Assembly: GCF_000633595.2 (NCBI RefSeq)
Contig: NZ_JIBU02000012.1
Span: 189,574-253,573, forward strand
Origin: Clostridium drakei
GTDB taxonomy: Bacteria > Bacillota > Clostridia > Clostridiales > Clostridiaceae
Length of the DNA stretch: 64,000 nucleotides
Direction: 5' to 3'
The translations under genes were made by a program, and so were the position numbers. The notes under the pieces are model-generated. The model made no database searches and was not told where the DNA came from. It worked only from the letters and a program-made list of their open reading frames with translations. Every line of letters starts with the position of its first letter. The first letter of the stretch is position 1. Below, piece after piece: positions 16,232 to 26,009 of the stretch.

Positions 16232-17095
16232 ATGAAAAAACCAGGTAGAAATGATTTATGTTGGTGTGGCAGTGGTAAAAAGTATAAGAAATGTCACATG
16301 GATCAAGATGCAAGATTATTTGAATATGAAAAAGAAGGTTTCATAATTCCTTCTTTTGATTTAATAAAAACACCAGAACAGATTGAAGGAATAAGGAAAA
16401 GTGGTGTAGTTACTAATGAAATATTGGATATTGTAGCAGAGAGAATTAAAGAAGGAGTAACTACCAGTGAAATAGATGATTGGGTTAGGGAGCATACTGC
16501 AAAAAGAGGTGCTATTGCCGCTCCATTAAATTATTTTGGATTTCCTAAAAGTGTTTGCACCTCTATAAATAATGTTATATGTCATGGAATACCCGACAAT
16601 ACAGTTTTAAAAAATGGAGATATAATTAATATAGATGTAAGTACTATATTGGATGGATATTATTCTGATGCTAGCAGAATGTTTATAATAGGCGAAGCTA
16701 GTGAAAATGCAGTTAAACTTGTGGAAGAGACAAAAAAAGCCATGTATATAGGCATTGATGCAGTAAAGCCTTATGGTAGTCTTAATGCTGTAGGAACAGA
16801 TATAGAAAATTATTGTAACAAATTAGGATATTCCGTAGTAAGAGATTTAGGAGGACATGGTGTAGGATTGAAATTTCATGAAGAGCCTCATGTAGATCAT
16901 TTTGCTAAGACGGGAAAGGGAGTATTATTGCTTCCAGGCATGGTATTTACTGTGGAACCTATGATAAATGAGGGAGATTATAAATGTATTACTCTTGATG
17001 ATGATTGGACAGTGCTTACTAAAGATGGTTCTCTTTCAGCTCAATGGGAGCACACTATAGTTGTTACGGAAAATGGATCAGAAATACTAGTGTAA
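16232..17095 (+). CDS. map: Methionine aminopeptidase with N-terminal SEC-C zinc motif
   Basis: The 287-residue type-I methionine aminopeptidase removes initiator methionine from new proteins. The metal ligands are in INIDVSTILDGYYSDASRM (two Asp), GHGVG (His), FTVEPM (Glu) and WEHTIVV (Glu). An extra N-terminal segment, GRNDLCWCGSGKKYKKC, is a SEC-C zinc-binding motif as found at the end of SecA; it may place the enzyme at the ribosome or the secretion machinery. The family standard is about 250 residues, so the motif accounts for the extra length. The ATG at 16232, nine bases after TGGAG, is preferred over the TTG at 16217. Confidence 0.95.
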   Translation: MKKPGRNDLCWCGSGKKYKKCHMDQDARLFEYEKEGFIIPSFDLIKTPEQIEGIRKSGVVTNEILDIVAERIKEGVTTSEIDDWVREHTAKRGAIAAPLNYFGFPKSVCTSINNVICHGIPDNTVLKNGDIINIDVSTILDGYYSDASRMFIIGEASENAVKLVEETKKAMYIGIDAVKPYGSLNAVGTDIENYCNKLGYSVVRDLGGHGVGLKFHEEPHVDHFAKTGKGVLLLPGMVFTVEPMINEGDYKCITLDDDWTVLTKDGSLSAQWEHTIVVTENGSEILV

Positions 17096-17172
17096 TATTG
17101 CTGTTAAGTGTTTACTTGACGTATAAATGTATAAATGTTAAGATTGGATTGGATTTATAGGAGGTAATGAAT

Positions 17173-17655
17173 ATGGAAAAAATCGCAAGTTTTACAGTTA
17201 ATCATGAAAAACTACTTCCAGGTGTTTATGTTTCAAGAAAAGATAAATTTGGGGAAGTAGTTCTTACTACTTTTGATATAAGAATGACAAGACCAAATTT
17301 TGAACCAGTTATGAATACTGCTGAAATGCATACTATTGAGCATCTTGCTGCAACTTTTTTAAGAAATCATAGTGTATATGGTTCAAAAACTGTATATTTT
17401 GGACCTATGGGATGTAGAACAGGTTTTTATTTGATTTTAAATGGAAATTACAAATCAAAAGATATTGTTAATTTATTAATAGAAATGTACAAATTTATTG
17501 CAAATTTTAAAGGTGATGTACCTGGTGCTGCAGCTAGAGATTGTGGAAATTATTTGGATATGAATCTTCCGATGGCAAAATATATAGCAAATAAATTTTT
17601 AAATGAAGTTTTATTAAATGTAAATGAAGAAAATTTAAATTACCCAGAAAATTAA
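17173..17655 (+). CDS. luxS: S-ribosylhomocysteine lyase LuxS
   Basis: The 160-residue enzyme cleaves S-ribosylhomocysteine to homocysteine and DPD, the precursor of autoinducer-2, in the activated methyl cycle. The metal ligands are visible: His53 and His57 in HTIEH and Cys124 in ARDCGNY; the catalytic cysteine is in GPMGCRTGFY (Cys81). The length is standard. The ATG at 17173, eight bases after GGAGG, is preferred to the ATG at 17167, which is only two bases from it. It stands alone here, without pfs or metK. Confidence 0.96.
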   Translation: MEKIASFTVNHEKLLPGVYVSRKDKFGEVVLTTFDIRMTRPNFEPVMNTAEMHTIEHLAATFLRNHSVYGSKTVYFGPMGCRTGFYLILNGNYKSKDIVNLLIEMYKFIANFKGDVPGAAARDCGNYLDMNLPMAKYIANKFLNEVLLNVNEENLNYPEN

Positions 17656-17672
17656 TTTGCACTTTATGTAAG

Positions 17673-17720
17673 ATAAAGCCGGCACAAATCTTTAATAAAA
17701 TTTTGTACTGGCTTTATTTT
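17673..17720. terminator. Bidirectional terminator between luxS and the XdhC-like gene
   Basis: ATAAAGCCGGCACAAA pairs with TTTTGTACTGGCTTTAT, with T-rich flanks on both strands; it serves two convergent genes. Confidence 0.85.
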
Positions 17721-17724
17721 AATT

Positions 17725-18804
17725 TTAAAATGTTTCAATAAATACATCCATTATTCCACCGCAAACCATACCTTCTTCTTCGGCAACATAACCTGTCATA
17801 TCTATACTTTCAACCTTACAGCCACCATTTCTTAATATGTAACGAGCTGTATTGATTACTGAACCTTCACTACAGCCACCACCGATACTTCCTAGAATTT
17901 TACCGTGAGGATAAACTATCATTTTTGCTCCTTCTTTTCTTGGAACAGAACCCTTAGTGGAAATGATTGTAATAATAGCTTTTTCTTCTTTTTCTTCTTT
18001 GCTTAGTGCTATTAACACATCACGATCGAATTCTGGCCAATTAGCTTTTGTGACTTTTTTGATATTATTCTTTGAAGTAACAAGTCTCCTATAGCTAATA
18101 ACTTGAGATATAATAGAAGTAGCTATTTCTTCAGGAGTAACGGCACCTATATCAAGGCCAATAGGAGCGTTGACATTATCAAGCTTTTCTTTAGAGTAGC
18201 CCTCACTTAATAATTGATTCATAACACCATTAACTCGACGTTTAGAGCCAATCATTCCAGTATATGCTGTATCATATTTTAATACTTGTTTTAAACAATC
18301 CATATCATGTCTATGACCTCTAGTTACAATTACTACAAAAGTTGATGGATTTAAGTTAATCAAGTCAAAACATTTTTCAAAACTTTCACAGATTACATTT
18401 TCAGCATCGGGAAACCTTTTGCTGTTAGCAAAGGATGGTCTATCATCAATGACAGTAACTGAAAACCCAACTTTTGCTCCAAATTCCACTAAAGGTTTAG
18501 CAATATGTCCTCCACCTAAAATTATCAGTTTAGGCTCAGGAAAATAAGGTTCAATTAGGTATATTTCATTTTCAGAGGATTCAAATTGTAAATTTCCAGA
18601 TTCTAGAGCATATTTAATCTTTTCATAAAATGTGCTATCAAAATTGTAATTGTTATTATTGTTCTTCAAATCTTCTTCAGTTAAAAGAATTTTTTTAGAA
18701 AAAGTTGTACTCTCACTATTTTTATTATTAACTATTGTAATCATAACAGCCTTTTTGCCTGAATTTAACTGGTGTAATAAGGTTTCATAATTAATTGAAT
18801 TCAT
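17725..18804 (-). CDS. XdhC/CoxI-family molybdoenzyme maturation protein
   Basis: The 359-residue protein contains an XdhC-type Rossmann domain (LIILGGGHIAKPLVEFGAKVGFSVTVIDDR, then VVIVTRGHRHDMDCL and GMIGSKRR, about residues 90-230) and the CoxI half placed after it (about 255-359; ITIISTKGSVPRKEGAKMIVY and IGGGCSEGSV). The family binds and sulfurates the molybdenum cofactor before insertion into hydroxylases such as xanthine dehydrogenase. No hydroxylase gene is in the window. Domain order, with the Rossmann part first, is that seen in several clostridial members. AGGAGGTAC precedes the ATG. It is divergent from the metallophosphoesterase gene. Confidence 0.85.
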   Translation of the reverse strand: MNSINYETLLHQLNSGKKAVMITIVNNKNSESTTFSKKILLTEEDLKNNNNNYNFDSTFYEKIKYALESGNLQFESSENEIYLIEPYFPEPKLIILGGGHIAKPLVEFGAKVGFSVTVIDDRPSFANSKRFPDAENVICESFEKCFDLINLNPSTFVVIVTRGHRHDMDCLKQVLKYDTAYTGMIGSKRRVNGVMNQLLSEGYSKEKLDNVNAPIGLDIGAVTPEEIATSIISQVISYRRLVTSKNNIKKVTKANWPEFDRDVLIALSKEEKEEKAIITIISTKGSVPRKEGAKMIVYPHGKILGSIGGGCSEGSVINTARYILRNGGCKVESIDMTGYVAEEEGMVCGGIMDVFIETF

Positions 18805-19153
18805 AATAATGTACCTCCTAAAAATTAATTGTAGCCAAGTAAAACTTTTATATTATCTTTGTGGACAATGTTACTGATTATTGATATATACACTAGTACA
18901 AGTTTAAATTAAATGTCTTTTTATGATTTTAACATAAAGTTACACTAAGATGTAGTAATTGTTATTAAATATATAAAAAGAATGAAAAGTCAATTGGAAA
19001 TTTTATAGTTAATGTAATTAAATTTTCGATGTTGACTATAATATATGTAAAATGTACTATGTACATATGACACTAGTGCAAAATGAGATAAATTGCATAT
19101 CAATAAAGAAATCTGTGATAAAAAGTAACAGTTTTAAGATGGGGGAATATTAA
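18805..19153. promoter_or_regulatory. Divergent intergenic region with a promoter and direct repeats
   Basis: This 349-base gap separates the divergent XdhC-like and metallophosphoesterase genes. TTGACT (19032-19037) and TACTAT (19055-19060), 17 bases apart, form a promoter for the plus-strand gene. Two direct copies of ACACTAGTRCAA occur at 18890-18901 and 19070-19081, each with an ACTAGT palindrome; they could be binding sites. No ORF was seen. Confidence 0.5.
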
Positions 19154-20329
19154 ATGCGTATACTGATATATATTGGAACTATACTTTTACTTTTATTTTT
19201 TGTGTTTTTATATGTTATGTCATGTTATTATATTGGAATAAAAGGTAAAGGTGTATTTTCATATAAAAATAAAAAAATAAAGAGTAGATTATATTGGTTT
19301 ATATTTTGGAGTTTAGCACTTTCATACGTCATAAGTGTTTTACTTAGGAGTTTTTTATCTGTAAATAATTTATTAACTTCAATATTTACAGCAATAGGAG
19401 CCATTTGTCTTGCTGTTACATGTTATCTTATTATATTGTTTCCTATAGTAGATATTACTAAATTTATATTAAATAAAATAGGTTATAGAGGAAAAGTTAG
19501 AAATTACTTAAGCAAATTGTATGGAAATGGAGTGTCAGTTTTCATAGTAGCATTTATGATAATAAGCTTTGGGCTTTGGAACGCTGCCAATGTAGTAATT
19601 ACAAATTACAATTTAACTGTTAATAAAAAAGCTGTCAAAATCAATTCACTTAATGTAGTAATGGTTGCAGATGTACATATGGGGATAGGTGTTAAAGAAA
19701 AAGGTATTGATAAAATGGTAACTTCAATAAATTCACGGAATCCTGACATAGTTTTCTTTTGTGGTGATATAATGGATGAAAGTAGTACTACGAAATTGAA
19801 AAGTTATGCATCAAATGCTTTCAAAAGTATAAGGTCAAAGTATGGAGTTTATGGTATCACAGGAAATCATGAATATATAGAAAAAGACTTGCCAGAAACT
19901 CTCTATTATTTAAAAAATGGAAATGTAAAGATGCTGCATGATAGTGCAGTGAAAATTGATGATAGTTTTTATGTGGTTGGAAGGGATGATCCAGCAAGGA
20001 TTGACAGAGAAAAAGAAAATATTACACCACTTGATAAAATACTAAAAGATGTTAATAGGGAACTTCCAATTGTAGTACTGAATCATAGGCCTACAAATTT
20101 GCAAGAAGATGAAAAAGAAAAAGTGGACATTCAACTTTCAGGTCATACTCATAAAGGACAGTTTTTTCCTAATAATTTTATTACAAAAATGATATATGAA
20201 GATGACTATGGATATTTGAAAAAAGACAATTTTAATTTAATAGTTACTTCTGGTTATGGAACCTGGGGACCACCTATAAGAATAGGAACAAAGGCTGAAA
20301 TAGTTAATATTAAAATTAATTTTAAATAA
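19154..20329 (+). CDS. Membrane-anchored calcineurin-type metallophosphoesterase
   Basis: The 391-residue protein has four or five transmembrane helices in residues 1-155 and a metallophosphoesterase domain in the second half. The metal-binding motifs are in order: VADVHMG, FFCGDIMDE, GITGNHEY, VVLNHRP and LSGHTHKGQFFP. This is the YkuE/YaeI type, some members of which act on lipid-linked phosphate substrates (UDP-diacylglucosamine-like or undecaprenyl compounds). The substrate here is unknown. GATGGGGG precedes the ATG. It is a single gene behind the TTGACT/TACTAT promoter. Confidence 0.88.
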   Translation: MRILIYIGTILLLLFFVFLYVMSCYYIGIKGKGVFSYKNKKIKSRLYWFIFWSLALSYVISVLLRSFLSVNNLLTSIFTAIGAICLAVTCYLIILFPIVDITKFILNKIGYRGKVRNYLSKLYGNGVSVFIVAFMIISFGLWNAANVVITNYNLTVNKKAVKINSLNVVMVADVHMGIGVKEKGIDKMVTSINSRNPDIVFFCGDIMDESSTTKLKSYASNAFKSIRSKYGVYGITGNHEYIEKDLPETLYYLKNGNVKMLHDSAVKIDDSFYVVGRDDPARIDREKENITPLDKILKDVNRELPIVVLNHRPTNLQEDEKEKVDIQLSGHTHKGQFFPNNFITKMIYEDDYGYLKKDNFNLIVTSGYGTWGPPIRIGTKAEIVNIKINFK

Positions 20330-20442
20330 ATAAAATTAAACGATTCACTCAAAGAAAGTGGAGAATTAGAATGGTAGTGATGAAGTAAACTTACTTGGTA
20401 ATTGGAATAATGAGAATTGAATGGAGATGAATTTGTATATAA

Positions 20443-21609
20443 ATGGATAATGATTATATGAATTTAATAGAGAAAATAACACCTGAAATAATTAAAATAA
20501 GAAGGCAGCTGCATATGTATCCAGAATTAAGTTTACAAGAGTTTGGAACTTGTAAACTTATCTGCAGTTTCTTACACAAAATTGGTATGTCTTATAAAAT
20601 AGTAGCAAATACAGGAGTTGTTGCAGAAATCATAAATGATGAAAACTATCCTACTTTTGCAATTCGTGCTGAAATGGATGCACTGCCAATACAAGAAGAA
20701 ACATCTTGCGAATATGCATCAAAAAATGGAAATATTATGCATGCCTGCGGTCATGATGCTATAGTTGCAATTGCTCTTGGACTTTCCTATGTATTTTATG
20801 AGACTAAGGAAAAATTAAAGTGTAATATAAAGTTTATATTTGAGCCTGGAGAAGAAATAGGAAAAGGTGCAAAGGCAATGATTAAAGGTGGTGTGTTATT
20901 AAAACCAAAGGTTGATAGAATATTAATTTTTCATTTAGCCAATTCATTACCACTAGGGATGGAAATTCGAAAAAATGTATCTACTTGTGAAATAAGTTCT
21001 TTAAATATTAAAATTACAGGTAAATCCAGCCATTGGTGTGAAGTAAATAAAGGTATTGATGCTATTAAAGCAGCAGGAAAAGTTATTTGTGCTGTAAGTG
21101 AAATAAATGATACATATAATTCAAAGATGCCTTTTGTGGTTGGTATTGGAACTATAAGAGGAGGAGTAAAGACCAATGTAATTGCAGAAAACGTTGAAAT
21201 GAAAGGAACTTTAAGAACTTTTGATGAAGGAGATAGAGTTAATATTTGTAAAAGTTTGAGCAAAATGCAGCAGAAGCTACAAAAAGAAAGTGGGAGTTTA
21301 ATAGAAGTTAAAACAATGCCTAAAATACCTAGTATTTATAATGATGATGAGCTTGTAACTATAGGCAGAAGAGTTGGAAAGAGTATATTTGGTAAACAAA
21401 ACGTAACTACTTCAATTAAACCATATCTTGCAGGAGATAACGCAGGGTTTTATTTTAAAAAAGTAAAAGGTGCAAGAATAGTTTTTTTTGCAGAAATAAA
21501 AGATGAAAAAAATTATCCTCTGCATAATTCAAAATTTAATTTTGATGAAAAGATTATTCCATTAGCAATACAGACTATCTATAAAATAATAATAACAAAG
21601 TTTCAATAA
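20443..21609 (+). CDS. M20-family amidohydrolase
   Basis: The 388-residue dinuclear metal hydrolase is of the M20D type (hippurate hydrolase/IAA-amino acid hydrolase). Marks are RRQLHMYPELSLQEFGT, AIRAEMDALPIQEET, MHACGHDA (metal Cys and His), FEPGEEIGKGA and, near the C-terminus, YPLHNSKFNFDE. It removes an acyl or amide group from N-acyl amino acids, in the cytosol. The lid domain spans about residues 180-290. The start at 20443 is 16 bases from the nearest GGAG, a weak ribosome site; an alternative start is the ATG at 20458. Confidence 0.88.
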   Translation: MDNDYMNLIEKITPEIIKIRRQLHMYPELSLQEFGTCKLICSFLHKIGMSYKIVANTGVVAEIINDENYPTFAIRAEMDALPIQEETSCEYASKNGNIMHACGHDAIVAIALGLSYVFYETKEKLKCNIKFIFEPGEEIGKGAKAMIKGGVLLKPKVDRILIFHLANSLPLGMEIRKNVSTCEISSLNIKITGKSSHWCEVNKGIDAIKAAGKVICAVSEINDTYNSKMPFVVGIGTIRGGVKTNVIAENVEMKGTLRTFDEGDRVNICKSLSKMQQKLQKESGSLIEVKTMPKIPSIYNDDELVTIGRRVGKSIFGKQNVTTSIKPYLAGDNAGFYFKKVKGARIVFFAEIKDEKNYPLHNSKFNFDEKIIPLAIQTIYKIIITKFQ

Positions 21610-21814
21610 TTAACAAATACAGGTGTTTCAATTGTAAAACTTTCAAATATAAACAGTTGATGATATAATAGCTAATATATAAGTCGAAAATTAGCATAAT
21701 AGGAAAGGAAGTGAAAACCTGATAATATTTAGCGAGTAGCAAAGAAATATTGAAATTTTAAGGTTAATATACATTACTATTTGTTATAATTTTGAGATCA
21801 GGTAATAATCAATA

Positions 21815-23056
21815 ATGGAACGATGGAAAATAAATCTTTATACTGTTTGGTTTTCACAAATTTTATCCATAATGAGTTTTAATTTTGGAATGCCTTTTGT
21901 ACCATTCTATATACAACAGCTTGGGATTACATCACCTAATGATGTTAAATTATATTCAGGAATTTTAAACGCAGCACCTGCAGTTACTATGGCTGTTATG
22001 TCTCCAATTTGGGGAATCATTTCAGACAAATATGGTAGAAAACTTATGCTTATAAGAGCTATGCTATTTGCTTCATTTATAATTGCAGGAATGGGTTTGA
22101 TTGTTAATGTGAATCAATTAATAATTTTAAGGCTATTACAAGGTATATTTACTGGAACTATTACTGCAGCTATAGTTTTAGTTGCGGCTAGTACACCTAA
22201 AAATAGGCTTTCTTTTGCGCTTGGATTTTTGTCATCTTCCACATTTATTGGACAATCTATTGGTCCGGTAATAGGTGGTATTGTAGCAGAATGTGTTGGG
22301 TATCGTGTAAGTTTTATAGTTGGTGGTATTCTTATGTTTTTGGACTTTTTACTAGTTTTATTTGTTGTAAAGGAAGAAAAAGAAATTATTGTGAAAGGTG
22401 AAGAAAAGAAGAAAAGAGAAAAAGTACCAATGCTCTCTATTTTTACAGCCACAGCTGTATCGATGCTTATAGTGCTTCTTTTTATAAGAATAGGTCGTAC
22501 CGTATTTAATCCTTATATTCCAATATATGTACAAGAAATTAAAAATACTACTAAGGGTATAGCTGGAATAACAGGACTTATAAATGGATTTTTAGCATTT
22601 ACAACAGCTTTAGCTGGATTAACTCTAAGTAGACTAGGAGATAAATATAATAAAATGAAATTATTATTAGTATATTTAGTGCTAGGAGCTATATTCTCTA
22701 TACCTCTTGCATACATAAATAACTTGTGGATATTTACAGCCGTTTTTGGTATGGTGTTCTTTATTACTGGAGGGGTTGAACCTGTGATAATGTCAATTAC
22801 AACAGAAGATACACCTGTTAATAGAAGAGGATTGCTATTTGGCGTTCAAGGAACTGTAGGAAGTATTGGTTTTGCTGTGGCTCCTTTACTTGGTGGTGTA
22901 ATTTCTATAAAATATTGTACTAAAGCTGTGCTCTTATTTATACCTTTATTTTTACTAATTTCAAGTTTGGCAATTTTAGTTATTATGTTTCGTAAGATGA
23001 AAAGTAATTCTCATTCAAGTATAAAGTTGAAAGATACTTTTCAAAACAAGATATAA
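21815..23056 (+). CDS. MFS efflux-type transporter
   Basis: The 413-residue membrane protein has about 12 transmembrane helices and the MFS loop motif GIISDKYGRKLMLIRAM between helices 2 and 3. In helix 5 it has GPVIGGIVAECVGYR, the antiporter (motif C) signature of drug exporters. It resembles multidrug or metabolite efflux proteins of the DHA1 type. The substrate is unknown. The ribosome site is weak (ATCAGG). The diguanylate cyclase gene begins 20 bases after its stop, so both are probably co-transcribed. Confidence 0.86.
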   Translation: MERWKINLYTVWFSQILSIMSFNFGMPFVPFYIQQLGITSPNDVKLYSGILNAAPAVTMAVMSPIWGIISDKYGRKLMLIRAMLFASFIIAGMGLIVNVNQLIILRLLQGIFTGTITAAIVLVAASTPKNRLSFALGFLSSSTFIGQSIGPVIGGIVAECVGYRVSFIVGGILMFLDFLLVLFVVKEEKEIIVKGEEKKKREKVPMLSIFTATAVSMLIVLLFIRIGRTVFNPYIPIYVQEIKNTTKGIAGITGLINGFLAFTTALAGLTLSRLGDKYNKMKLLLVYLVLGAIFSIPLAYINNLWIFTAVFGMVFFITGGVEPVIMSITTEDTPVNRRGLLFGVQGTVGSIGFAVAPLLGGVISIKYCTKAVLLFIPLFLLISSLAILVIMFRKMKSNSHSSIKLKDTFQNKI

Positions 23057-23076
23057 GCTAAGGCTGGGGGTCACTT

Positions 23077-23835
23077 ATGATTGAGCTTCAAAAAATTCTA
23101 GTTTATTTAGTTACTACAATGCTTCTTTTTTATATGGCAAAGTTATTAATTTTTACAAAGAAAAGATGGAAATTTAGAACATATACTTTCATTATATTAA
23201 TTGGTGGATTAAGCTTAATTAATATTGCTACTTTTGTTGATATGATTAGCTATTTTAAAGATTCTCATTTGGCGTATATGATAATAAAAATAAGTTTTAC
23301 CTTAGGTGCAATCATATATGTGTTAGGTGTAATATTGTGGAGTGATTATACAAAGAAGACTATTGAAAAGTTTGAGGAACTTGCATTAACTGATCCTATG
23401 ACTGGAATGCTAAATAGAAAAGGAATAGAAAATAGTTACAGAATAGTTTCAGAAAATGGAAATTACTTTTATGTTATTCTTTGTGATTTAGATGGAACCA
23501 AAAGAGTTAATGATGATTATGGTCATATCTATGGAGATAAATACATTAATAGTACAACTAAAATTATAACGGATTCCATAGGTTTAAAAGGTAAAGCTGC
23601 GAGAATTGGTGGAGATGAATTTGTTATCCTTTTAAGTTATGTAGATATTGAAGAATTACAACAAATTATTTCAAAAATAAAATCTTCAGTTTCTGAAATA
23701 ATACCAGAAAAAAATACAGGAATAAGTTGTGGATATTCATTATTTCCTGACGATGGAATTATTTTTGAAGAATTAATAAAGGTTGCAGATAAAAGAATGT
23801 ATGAAGATAAAAAAACAAAAGAATGTAGAGAGTAG
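23077..23835 (+). CDS. Membrane-anchored GGDEF diguanylate cyclase
   Basis: The 252-residue protein has three transmembrane helices in residues 1-90 and a GGDEF domain (about 100-250). The active-site loop RIGGDEF (GGDEF at 178-182) and the DPMTGMLNR, CDLDGTKRVNDDYGH motifs are intact, so cyclic di-GMP synthesis is expected. The membrane part has no recognised sensor. Its pairing with an MFS transporter directly upstream is suggestive, but a functional tie is an inference. Confidence 0.9.
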   Translation: MIELQKILVYLVTTMLLFYMAKLLIFTKKRWKFRTYTFIILIGGLSLINIATFVDMISYFKDSHLAYMIIKISFTLGAIIYVLGVILWSDYTKKTIEKFEELALTDPMTGMLNRKGIENSYRIVSENGNYFYVILCDLDGTKRVNDDYGHIYGDKYINSTTKIITDSIGLKGKAARIGGDEFVILLSYVDIEELQQIISKIKSSVSEIIPEKNTGISCGYSLFPDDGIIFEELIKVADKRMYEDKKTKECRE

Positions 23836-23897
23836 TTTTAACTAAAATAGTTATTGGTATTATTAATTAAAAGTAAGCTTTAATATAATTTATTATT

Positions 23898-23928
23898 AAG
23901 ACGGTAAAAAATTAACCGTCTTTTTTTA
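23898..23928 (+). terminator. Terminator after the GGDEF gene
   Basis: AAGACGGT pairs with ACCGTCTT, followed by seven T. Confidence 0.9.
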
Positions 23929-23942
23929 TATTTTTTGAATTG

Positions 23943-23956
23943 GTAACAATCGTTAC
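23943..23956. promoter_or_regulatory. Palindrome GTAAC-N4-GTTAC upstream of hcp
   Basis: A perfect inverted repeat (GTAACAATCGTTAC) lies about 110 bases upstream of hcp. Its form resembles sites that I recall as proposed for HcpR-type Crp/Fnr regulators of hcp in clostridia; that identity is from memory and is not confirmed. Confidence 0.45.
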
Positions 23957-24067
23957 AGATTTAATATGAGCATTTTAGTAATATATAGCCATGGAAAACA
24001 GATAACACAAAAAATAAAACAGTAAATTATAAATTTAAATTTCAAAATTGAAAGGTGGAATTATTAA

Positions 24068-25783
24068 ATGAGTATGTTTTGTTATCAATGTCAAGAAGCA
24101 GCTAATTGCAAAGGTTGTACAATAAAAGGGGTATGTGGAAAGACAGAAGATTTAGCAAAGTCACAAGATTTATTAATATATATAACTAAAGGAATTTCAG
24201 TATTCAGTACAAAAGCAAGAAAATTAGGAGTAGAAAATAAAGAAGTAAATAAATTTATAGTAGAAAGCTTATTTGCAACTATAACTAATGCAAATTTTGA
24301 CAGAAATATATTTATAGAAAGAATAAAAAAGGGATTACAATTAAGAGAAGAAATTAGAGAGCAATATATAAAAGCTGGTGGAAAACTTACTGAAACAAAA
24401 GAAAATACTTCATGGCTTAAAAAAATCTTTGGACTTGGTGGAGCAAAAAATGAAGAAGAGCTTAATCTACCAGAAGCAGCAGTATGGTTCGCTGATAATG
24501 TAAATGCTTTTGATGCAAAAGCAGAAAAAGTAGGTGTATTAGCTACTGAAAATGAAGATATAAGATCCCTAAGAGAACTTTTGATTTATGGATTAAAAGG
24601 TATGGCTGCATATATTAAGCATGCTAACAACTTAGGATATGATGATGGAAATGTTCATGGCTTTATGCAAAAAGCATTAGCTGCAACTTTGGATGATAGT
24701 ATAGCAGTAGATGGATTAATAGCTTTAGTACTTGAAGCAGGTAAATATGGAGTGGATGCTATGGCATTACTTGATAAAGCAAATACTGAATCTTATGGAA
24801 ATCCAGAAATAACAAAAGTTAATATAGGGGTTGGAAATAAACCTGGAATATTAATAAGTGGACATGATTTAAAAGATATGGAAGAATTATTAAAACAAAC
24901 AGAAGGTACAGGGGTAGATGTATATACTCACAGTGAAATGCTTCCAGCGAATTATTACCCAGCATTTAAGAAATATAAACATTTCATAGGAAATTATGGA
25001 AACGCATGGTGGAAGCAAACTGAAGAATTTGAAAGCTTTAATGGTCCAATTCTAATGACTACAAATTGTGTTGTTCCTCCTAAGAATTCATATAAAGATA
25101 GAATGTATACTACTGGTGCAACAGGTGTTCCTGGAGTTAAACACATATCAGATGGAAAAAATGGAAAAGCAAAAGACTTTTCAGGTATAATTGCACATGC
25201 CAAAAAATGTCAACCGCCAAAGGAAATTGAAAAAGGAGAAATAGTTGGTGGATTTGCACACAATCAAGTTTTAGCTTTGGCTGACAAAGTTGTAGAAGCA
25301 GTTAAAACAGGAGCTATAAAAAGATTCTTTGTTATGGCAGGGTGTGATGGAAGAGCTAAGAGTAGAAGCTATTATACAGATTTTGCTAAGAAGCTTCCAA
25401 AAGACACAGTTATACTTACAGCAGGGTGTGCTAAATATAAATATAACAAGCTTGATTTAGGTGATATTGGAGGAATTCCAAGAGTATTAGATGCTGGACA
25501 ATGTAATGACTCATATTCATTAGCAGTGATAGCACTTAAATTAAAAGAAGTATTTGGGCTAGAAGATATTAATGAACTTCCTATATCATATAATATAGCT
25601 TGGTATGAACAAAAAGCTGTTATAGTATTGTTGGCGTTACTTCATTTAGGAGTTAAAAATATCCACTTAGGACCAACTTTGCCAGCATTCCTTTCACCAA
25701 ATGTGGCTAAAGTTTTAATAGAAAACTTTGGAATAGGTGGAATAACAAACGTAGATGACGATATGAAAATGTTTTTAGGATAA
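24068..25783 (+). CDS. hcp: Hydroxylamine reductase (hybrid-cluster protein)
   Basis: The 571-residue hybrid-cluster protein carries an N-terminal iron-sulfur cysteine motif ([19 protein letters not shown], then VCGK) and C-terminal hybrid-cluster ligands in [26 protein letters not shown] and [11 protein letters not shown]. In anaerobes it reduces hydroxylamine and, more importantly, nitric oxide, so it protects against nitrosative stress. Its length fits class I/II proteins. It is monocistronic, preceded by a GAAAGGTGG ribosome site and the GTAAC-N4-GTTAC palindrome. No HcpR-type gene is adjacent. Confidence 0.96.
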   Translation: MSMFCYQCQEAANCKGCTIKGVCGKTEDLAKSQDLLIYITKGISVFSTKARKLGVENKEVNKFIVESLFATITNANFDRNIFIERIKKGLQLREEIREQYIKAGGKLTETKENTSWLKKIFGLGGAKNEEELNLPEAAVWFADNVNAFDAKAEKVGVLATENEDIRSLRELLIYGLKGMAAYIKHANNLGYDDGNVHGFMQKALAATLDDSIAVDGLIALVLEAGKYGVDAMALLDKANTESYGNPEITKVNIGVGNKPGILISGHDLKDMEELLKQTEGTGVDVYTHSEMLPANYYPAFKKYKHFIGNYGNAWWKQTEEFESFNGPILMTTNCVVPPKNSYKDRMYTTGATGVPGVKHISDGKNGKAKDFSGIIAHAKKCQPPKEIEKGEIVGGFAHNQVLALADKVVEAVKTGAIKRFFVMAGCDGRAKSRSYYTDFAKKLPKDTVILTAGCAKYKYNKLDLGDIGGIPRVLDAGQCNDSYSLAVIALKLKEVFGLEDINELPISYNIAWYEQKAVIVLLALLHLGVKNIHLGPTLPAFLSPNVAKVLIENFGIGGITNVDDDMKMFLG

Positions 25784-25840
25784 TATAATTGAATATCATC
25801 AGTACCTCCTATATACAAGTTTGGTGATATTAGTTATAAA

Positions 25841-25993
25841 ATCAAGTGATTCTTAGACTCAGATGGAGGTTGCTTATGAGGAATACCTCTCTTCATCTGA
25901 GTCTTAGAAGAACTTATCCAGGGGCGTGTCAGCCGTTATCTCCCACCTTAAGAGGATGGGAGTGTTACGGATGGTAGCTATCGGATAAATTAA
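25841..25993 (+). ncRNA. Structured RNA/repeat element, fullest copy
   Basis: The element can fold into a first hairpin (TCTTAGACTCAGATG with CATCTGAGTCTTAGA, one mismatch, plus GAGG/CCTC) and then a closed domain: TTATCC (25914-25919) pairs with GGATAA (25983-25988) and encloses a hairpin of CCGT/ACGG and CTCCCA/TGGGAG. Related copies lie elsewhere in the window. An intrinsic terminator starts 17 bases later, so it is probably transcribed on the plus strand. It does not match the riboswitch classes that I can recall. It may be a free RNA, a leader, or a relic of a transposon-linked RNA (TnpB- or IscB-type). No ORF is linked to it. Confidence 0.55.
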
Positions 25994-26009
25994 TTTTATA
26001 TTAATGAAG

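Noticed and set aside
25841-25993. Known riboswitch (c-di-GMP, c-di-AMP, TPP, lysine or similar)
   Set aside because: None of the conserved core motifs of these classes that I can recall is present, and copies lie in unlike places, which suits a repeat family better.
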